From CAYRDC01 sp964422925 (GTDB lineage Bacteria; Bacteroidota; Bacteroidia; Chitinophagales; S012-47), in assembly GCA_964422925.1 (NCBI GenBank), contig CAYRDC010000010.1:1-64000 (forward strand): a stretch of 64,000 bases of DNA, written 5' to 3'. Below, one piece after another: positions 59,942 to 64,000 of the stretch. Numbering within the stretch: the stretch's first letter is position 1; every line of letters begins with the position of its first letter. Both the position numbers and the translations under genes were made by a program. Below the pieces are notes generated by a model, which saw nothing but the letters and a program-made list of their open reading frames with translations, made no database searches and was not told the origin of the DNA.

Positions 59942-60631
59942 ATGAAAATTTTGAAAACACTGGCAACCCTCACAATAATGGTTCTTATCCCCTTTGGGAT
60001 GATGATATGGATAAGAGATCACCAGTCAAGCGGATTTGCTTCCATTGAACTGATCCTGTATCCCCTGCTTTTTGGCGGACTGAGCTTGGTGGCGCTATAC
60101 TTGTTAAAGAAGTATTTCTTAAAAGAGAAATTCTCTGATTTCAATCCAGGGAGCGGAAAATGGAGAACAGACATTGTATGGGGCATTACACTGACCATTA
60201 TTTATTTTATTCTATTTTATGTTGAAAGTCTGACCCTGTCATCCTGGTTAATCTTTAACCCAAATATGGAGCTACTGGGATTGATGCTGGACATGCGTGA
60301 AAACCCGGTATTAATTCTCCTCTGGTTCGGCCCGGTTTTATGGATAGGAATAGCCCTGTATGAAGAACTGATCAGGGTATTTATTCTGACAAGCCTCTGG
60401 AAATTTTCGAATCATCTGCTTTGGACAATCACCGTCATTTTAATTTCATCCACATTAATAGGCCTGTCTCATTGGAGCCAGGGCTCCTATGGAATGGTTA
60501 CCATTGGCATTAAAAGTACGGTAGCCGGGTTTTTCTTCTTCAGGTACAGGCGTCTTCTACCCCTTGTTATCGCTCATGTTTTGTACGATGGTATTCAGGT
60601 AGCCATATTATTAATTACCTATCCTCAATAA
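59942..60631 (+). CDS. CPBP family intramembrane metalloprotease
   Basis: The 229-residue membrane protein has complete CPBP motifs: EELIR (Glu141, Glu142, Arg145) in YEELIRVFIL, His177 in GLSHWSQG, and His212 in AHVLYD (Asp in place of the common Asn). Its helices include LTIIYFILFYVESLTL and LILLWFGPVLWIGIAL. Members cleave prenylated or peptide substrates in the membrane, mature bacteriocins, or process signalling factors. The substrate is unknown. It is a paralogue of the preceding gene and follows it by 107 bases; the next membrane protein begins nine bases after its stop. It differs strongly from the other CPBP protease at 51381. Confidence 0.85.
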   Translation: MKILKTLATLTIMVLIPFGMMIWIRDHQSSGFASIELILYPLLFGGLSLVALYLLKKYFLKEKFSDFNPGSGKWRTDIVWGITLTIIYFILFYVESLTLSSWLIFNPNMELLGLMLDMRENPVLILLWFGPVLWIGIALYEELIRVFILTSLWKFSNHLLWTITVILISSTLIGLSHWSQGSYGMVTIGIKSTVAGFFFFRYRRLLPLVIAHVLYDGIQVAILLITYPQ

Positions 60632-60640
60632 GCCACCGTA

Positions 60641-61480
60641 ATGAATACTCTGATTAATTCGAAACTAATAATAGGCTCAGTGATTGCCTCCTTATTCCTG
60701 ACTCTGTTATTCTTTCTGTTCGATCTGATTTCTGATATGATCTCCGGCCTGACATTCTACGAATGGCAGACACTTTCGAATGTTTTGATCCTGATTGTGT
60801 TAGCCCTTTATATCAATTATTCAAATCTAAAGGGAATTAGACTCAGTTTGACATTATTTGCCATTTACTTTGTCATAGGGCACTTTAACATCTTAATCGA
60901 GGCGTTAATTTTCAATGTAACTGACAGAACAGAGACCATCAGGGAGATGCTGCGCGGTGTAGTTATCGCTTCAATCATGGCCCCGGTGTTGATTTATTCA
61001 TTTGACAAGGGGAATGGTCGGCAGGAAAGAATAAAATTCAAAAACCGCTCTGTTTTTCACTGGACATGGAGAGTAATTCTAAGTGACTTTATATATTTTT
61101 TACTGTACGCGATGGCTGGATTTATCTTGCAAACCATTTATCCTGAATTCATCGAATTTTATAAGGACAAAATCCCTTCATTTAATTTAATAATTGGCAC
61201 TCAATTTATTAGAGGATTTATATTCATCTGTATTGCCGTATTAATACTAAGAACACTGGATTTATCCCTATCTAAAAAAGCAGTATTGGTCGGACTGGTT
61301 TTCTCAATATTTGGCGGTATTGCCCCTTTACTACCGCCCAATGCGCTTATGCCGGAATATGTAAGACTGGGGCATGGATTTGAAGTAGGAATCTCGAACT
61401 TCTTGTATGGTCTTATTCTCGGTTATTTATTAGGCCAAAAAAAAATGATGACATTTTTACCAAAACGACTAATCCAATAA
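60641..61480 (+). CDS. Unknown multi-pass membrane protein
   Basis: The 279-residue product has about eight hydrophobic segments (LIIGSVIASLFLTLLFFLF, LSNVLILIVLALYI, LFAIYFVIGHFNILIEAL, VVIASIMAPVLIYSF, LSDFIYFLLYAMAGFIL, FIRGFIFICIAVLIL, AVLVGLVFSIFGGIAPLL, NFLYGLILGYLLG). Charged loops include REMLRG and RFK-type basic stretches. I do not recognise a family. Two histidine/Glu pairs are present (GHFNILIEAL and LGHGFEVG), but they do not match CPBP motifs. The ATG is nine bases after the protease stop, so the two are almost surely co-expressed. It may be a partner or the transporter of the processed product; this is inference. Confidence 0.72.
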   Translation: MNTLINSKLIIGSVIASLFLTLLFFLFDLISDMISGLTFYEWQTLSNVLILIVLALYINYSNLKGIRLSLTLFAIYFVIGHFNILIEALIFNVTDRTETIREMLRGVVIASIMAPVLIYSFDKGNGRQERIKFKNRSVFHWTWRVILSDFIYFLLYAMAGFILQTIYPEFIEFYKDKIPSFNLIIGTQFIRGFIFICIAVLILRTLDLSLSKKAVLVGLVFSIFGGIAPLLPPNALMPEYVRLGHGFEVGISNFLYGLILGYLLGQKKMMTFLPKRLIQ

Positions 61481-61593
61481 TCTGCATTTTCCCCAGGGAC
61501 GAACGCAGCTTATTCATACCAATCAAAAAGATTTAACGAGTAATGGCCAGCACAACTTATGAAATATTGAATTCATAACCACAAACTCTTACA

Positions 61594-62043
61594 ATGGACA
61601 AATTAATTGCATTCTGTCTTCTGCTTCATTCATTCTTTGTCATTATTGCCCAAAACACGGAAATAGAGGAAGAAGCTCTTAAAGCATTAATACAAACCGC
61701 CTATGTGGAGGGGCTACAGAATGAAGGGGATGCCGGCAAAATTGACGCAGGAATACATCCCGGTTTTAACCTGTTGGGGATTGGCGAAGGTAACACGATG
61801 TGGTATTATTCCATAGCCGACTGGAAAGCCAAAGCCGTTCAAAAAAGAAATAACGGGGAACTGCCGCTTACCGGAAAGGATTTGGTCTCGATCAAATTCA
61901 GGACTATTGACGTAACCGGCACTGCCGCAATGGCAAAAATCGAATTTTACATTGGAGAAAAACTCACTTACATAGATTACATATCGCTCTACAAATTTGC
62001 TGATGGCTGGAAAATTGTGAGTAAGATATTTTATAAATTTTAG
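61594..62043 (+). CDS. Secreted NTF2-like (lumazine-binding-like) protein
   Basis: The 149-residue product has a signal peptide (MDKLIAFCLLLHSFFVIIAQ). The mature domain has the pattern of the nuclear-transport-factor-2/SnoaL superfamily: a first helix EEEALKALIQTAYVEGLQNEG, IHPGFNLLG, and final strands FRTIDVTGTAAMAKIEFYIG, YIDYISLYKFADGWKIVSKI. Such domains are small ligand-binding or enzyme scaffolds. IHPGFNLLG with a conserved HP is typical of the putative-lumazine-binding subgroup. Predicted periplasmic. It sits 113 bases after the membrane protein and belongs to the same directional run. Confidence 0.78.
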   Translation: MDKLIAFCLLLHSFFVIIAQNTEIEEEALKALIQTAYVEGLQNEGDAGKIDAGIHPGFNLLGIGEGNTMWYYSIADWKAKAVQKRNNGELPLTGKDLVSIKFRTIDVTGTAAMAKIEFYIGEKLTYIDYISLYKFADGWKIVSKIFYKF

Positions 62044-62085
62044 AATTCTTCCAGCCGCAGTACAAATCATTTTAACTACTGGCAA

Positions 62086-62181
62086 ATGAAAAACGGAAAC
62101 ACAATTAACACTATCGTTTTTATAGCAATAATAATTGTAATATTCCTTACTATAATTTCAACCGGCCTTTTGGTGATTTAA
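62086..62181 (+). CDS. 31-residue single-pass membrane peptide
   Basis: The ATG at 62086, 42 bases after the NTF2-like stop, opens 31 codons: a polar lead (MKNGNTINT) and one hydrophobic span (IVFIAIIIVIFLTIISTGLL) to the end. It is the size of known regulatory mini-proteins or of a membrane-peptide substrate. No homologue can be recognised at this length, and no strong ribosome site is present. Its place in a protease-rich gene run makes it a candidate substrate or regulator of the CPBP enzymes, an idea only. Confidence 0.42.
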   Translation: MKNGNTINTIVFIAIIIVIFLTIISTGLLVI

Positions 62182-62292
62182 GGAATGTTGCCCGTATGTT
62201 GATTTCAAACGAAAGACACTAATGACCCCGGCCAGCTAACTGATCAAAATCCCACAGTTGAAGAAAAAGGCCAATAAAACAAACAAAGCATA

Positions 62293-63561
62293 ATGAAAAA
62301 AATCGCACTAACCATTGCTGCTGCCATGATAATTCTGGTGTCCTGCGAAGGACAGGACAACAAGAACCAGAATATCGAAATTCTGAATACCGTCTGGGAA
62401 ACTATCAACACCCAATATTTCGATTCCACGTTTAACGGGCTCGACTGGCAGGCAGAATACGACTTCTACAAGCCAATAATTGCATCTTGCATGACTAATG
62501 ATTCCCTCTATTATTATTTGAACCAGATGCTCTTTAAACTGAATGTGTCTCATTTGGGTGTTATCTCCCCTGACGAACCGGAGGCCATCGCGAATCCCCG
62601 GCTTATGCTTGACGGTACTTTGGGGATGGATGTAAGGTATATGAAAGGCCAGGCCATAATAACCTCTGTCCGGGAGAATTCCTCTGCCTTTGATGCAGGC
62701 ATCAAGCCGGGATTTACTCTTCTGCAGGTCAATGGCAAAACCATTGAAGCAATAGTTGCGGAGAGAAAAGCTAACCCAACGCCACCTTTTAATGACAGGA
62801 ATTTGAGATCGATGATTACCCAGGACATTGTCAGGGAACTCTATGGAACACCAGGTGACATGGTAAAAATCCGTTACCTGAATGCGGATAATTCAGAACA
62901 AAACATCGTAATTCCATTAAAAAAGAGAAGCATACGGAAAGTTACTCTAATCCCTGACTTGCCCCCGATGTATGCCTCTATAGACCACAAAATAATCAAT
63001 GATGACATCGCTTATCTTCATTTGGATGCATTTCTTCCGCACCTGGTGGACACATTCATAATCATCATTAATGAATACAAGAACCTCCCTAACTTAATTC
63101 TCGACCTTCGGGGAAATCCGGGAGGGCTTTTCAATCCCAGAAGAATCATGGCCGAACAATTTGTCAGTGAACGAACGCTTTTCTGGAAATATCAATCTCG
63201 GAACGGGATCAGCGAGGTGTTTTTAAATCCCGTACAGGAACCCTATACAGGGAACCTGGTAATTATCATTGACGAATTAAGTACTTCATCAAGTGAGGAA
63301 TTTTCAGGTGGAATGAAAGCCATTGGAAGAGCCACTATAATCGGTCAGCGAACCCCGGGCAAGGTATTAACCATGGAAGTCGTGTCATTGCCTGACGGAG
63401 GGCTTTTTGTTTATCCTAACCAGCAAACCCTGACATCCGGGAATGAAGTATTGGAAGCCGTTGGAGTTGTTCCTGACTTAGCCATAGAATTGCGGAAAGA
63501 GGATCTCCTGGAAGGAATAGACACGCAGCTCGAAAAAGCGATAGAATACCTGAATGAATAA
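62293..63561 (+). CDS. S41 family peptidase lipoprotein
   Basis: The 422-residue product has a lipoprotein signal (KKIALTIAAAMIILVSC, Cys18). A helical N-domain (ILNTVWETINTQYFDSTFNG) is like that of tricorn-core/S41 peptidases. The PDZ-type domain lies about 100-200 (LGMDVRYMKGQAIITSV, AGIKPGFTLLQVNGK). The TSPc core has NLILDLRGNPGGL, then the serine region STSSSEEFSGGMKAIG and IIGQRTPGK. It lacks the Lys-dyad spacing of the CtpA at 29959 and is closer to the tricorn-like/retinol-binding-like S41 group. Predicted role: periplasmic peptide cleavage. It overlaps the next small gene by eight bases. Confidence 0.88.
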   Translation: MKKIALTIAAAMIILVSCEGQDNKNQNIEILNTVWETINTQYFDSTFNGLDWQAEYDFYKPIIASCMTNDSLYYYLNQMLFKLNVSHLGVISPDEPEAIANPRLMLDGTLGMDVRYMKGQAIITSVRENSSAFDAGIKPGFTLLQVNGKTIEAIVAERKANPTPPFNDRNLRSMITQDIVRELYGTPGDMVKIRYLNADNSEQNIVIPLKKRSIRKVTLIPDLPPMYASIDHKIINDDIAYLHLDAFLPHLVDTFIIIINEYKNLPNLILDLRGNPGGLFNPRRIMAEQFVSERTLFWKYQSRNGISEVFLNPVQEPYTGNLVIIIDELSTSSSEEFSGGMKAIGRATIIGQRTPGKVLTMEVVSLPDGGLFVYPNQQTLTSGNEVLEAVGVVPDLAIELRKEDLLEGIDTQLEKAIEYLNE

Positions 63562-63733
63562 ATTGGAAAAGGAGATAAATAGCTACTCACGAGTTGCCGG
63601 TTCCTCTCCTGAAGTTTTTGGGCTTGTGAAATCGGTAATCATCGAAAAGCTACTGGGAAAGAAGAGCTTGCAGGGGAAGGATTATTACAACTATATCCTT
63701 TCTAAGCACCTCTCCCCTGTTAATTCCCCTTAA
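63554..63733 (+). CDS. 59-residue protein coupled to the S41 peptidase gene
   Basis: The ATG at 63554 lies inside the last codons of the S41 peptidase (ATGAATAA overlap). It opens 59 residues: MNKLEKEINSYSRVAG, SSPEVFGLVKSVIIEKLLGK and KSLQGKDYYNYILSKHLSP. It is soluble, basic and amphipathic-helical, with no signal peptide. Overlap with the stop codon is the usual sign of translational coupling, and the coding frame shows no internal stop to 63731. No family recognised. It could be a cytoplasmic partner or a remnant of a longer protein. Confidence 0.5.
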   Translation: MNKLEKEINSYSRVAGSSPEVFGLVKSVIIEKLLGKKSLQGKDYYNYILSKHLSPVNSP

Positions 63734-63792
63734 TATTTGTTAAATCCACAGCGGCAGTCTGCCTGAAAGCGGATTTCCGGCAAATCATTAGG

Positions 63793-63800
63793 TATTTTTG
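63793..63800 (+). promoter_or_regulatory. Candidate -7 promoter element (TATTTTTG)
   Basis: TATTTTTG matches TAnnTTTG and lies 21 bases before the ATG at 63822. No clear -33 TTG is seen. It marks the end of the preceding gene run. Confidence 0.45.
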
Positions 63801-63821
63801 AAACTTCACAACCAGCCCTGT

Positions 63822-64000
63822 ATGAAGAAATTCCTTTTACCCGCCATTGCCATAGCCCTGACCCTGTCTCTTTCAGCCCAGCACCCGGGTGGCCCAAGAG
63901 GCGGGGAAAATGCCAGTTTCAAGGGTGTGATACGGGGCGTGGTGCGGGATGCCGGAACAGGATCGGGCATAGAATACGCCACCGTCATGGCCCTGCGCCT
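63822..64000 (+). CDS. Start of a TonB-dependent-receptor/outer-membrane barrel gene (partial)
   Basis: Only the first 59 codons are in the window. They encode a signal peptide (MKKFLLPAIAIALTLSLSAQ), a Gly/Pro/Arg linker (HPGGPRGGENASF) and the first strands of a carboxypeptidase-regulatory-like domain (VIRGVVRDAGTGSGIEYATV). GxVxDxxTGxGIxYATV at the N-terminus is the usual beginning of Bacteroidota outer-membrane beta-barrel proteins, both SusC-like and the 800-900-residue TonB-dependent type. The rest lies beyond 64000, so the exact type and any plug domain cannot be seen. It has its own promoter. Confidence 0.7.
   Translation, partial: MKKFLLPAIAIALTLSLSAQHPGGPRGGENASFKGVIRGVVRDAGTGSGIEYATVMALR

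Overview
The window looks like a chromosomal piece of a free-living Bacteroidota genome, probably from a Saprospirales/Chitinophagales/Sphingobacteriales-type lineage. Several secreted proteins end in type IX secretion (T9SS) sorting tails, both type A (FlgD-like/Por) and type B (gliding-motility CHU_C). Many intergenic regions carry the Bacteroidota -7 promoter motif TAnnTTTG 20-40 bases before the start codon, and Shine-Dalgarno sequences are mostly absent. There is an S46 peptidase of the Bacteroidota DPP11 type. I see no rRNA, insertion sequence, integrase, prophage or CRISPR array. The lineage below phylum is a guess.

Layout. 80-3345: two AT-rich tandem paralogues encoding secreted T9SS proteins. 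3499-14155: housekeeping and single-gene units, namely uridine kinase, DPP11, two unknown secreted proteins, a flavin oxidoreductase, a frameshifted T9SS type B protein, an RluA-type pseudouridine synthase, a methyltransferase and a T9SS type A protein. 14308-18665: a glycerolipid group (diacylglycerol-kinase-like, acyltransferase, GpsA) followed by a YceI protein. 18999-27157: a large subtilisin-like T9SS protease, an orphan sigma-region-2-like protein, a helical-repeat protein and a dockerin/T9SS protein. 27340-33699: initiator tRNA, era-der, a small lipoprotein, a CtpA-type protease, murQ and unknown genes.

33737-44920 reads as a dispersed signalling locus: a lone Hpt protein, a sigma-54-activator response regulator that stops before its DNA-binding domain, two tandem 837-839-residue T9SS proteins with a repeat-rich beta-solenoid core, and a 1212-residue hybrid histidine kinase with four PAS and two receiver domains but no Hpt. 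I infer that the kinase, the Hpt protein and the regulator form one phosphorelay. The interval before the kinase could fold as a pseudoknot.

44954-57744 holds a Crp/Fnr regulator, two small paralogous lipoproteins with a conserved Cys-Cys/PDGG motif, a 1099-residue FG-GAP/UnbV lipoprotein, a cytochrome c'-like lipoprotein, a frameshifted DinB-like gene, a CPBP protease, two predicted outer-membrane barrels, a membrane desaturase, a nitrilase, a barrel-gene remnant, and a DUF3179 gene whose expected start codon reads ATC.

58151-63733 is an AT-rich run of same-strand genes: a membrane-anchored AraC regulator, a CPBP-fold paralogue that has lost every catalytic motif, an intact CPBP paralogue, an unknown multi-pass membrane protein, a secreted NTF2-like protein, a 31-residue membrane peptide, an S41 protease lipoprotein and a 59-residue protein that overlaps the protease stop. 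I consider this the best candidate for an undescribed functional module; it may be a membrane-proteolysis or peptide-processing pathway. The window ends inside a gene that begins like a TonB-dependent receptor/outer-membrane barrel with a carboxypeptidase-regulatory-like domain.

Two genes (9574-11411 and 50715-51273) are each broken by what looks like one missing base, so either gene decay or assembly error should be considered.
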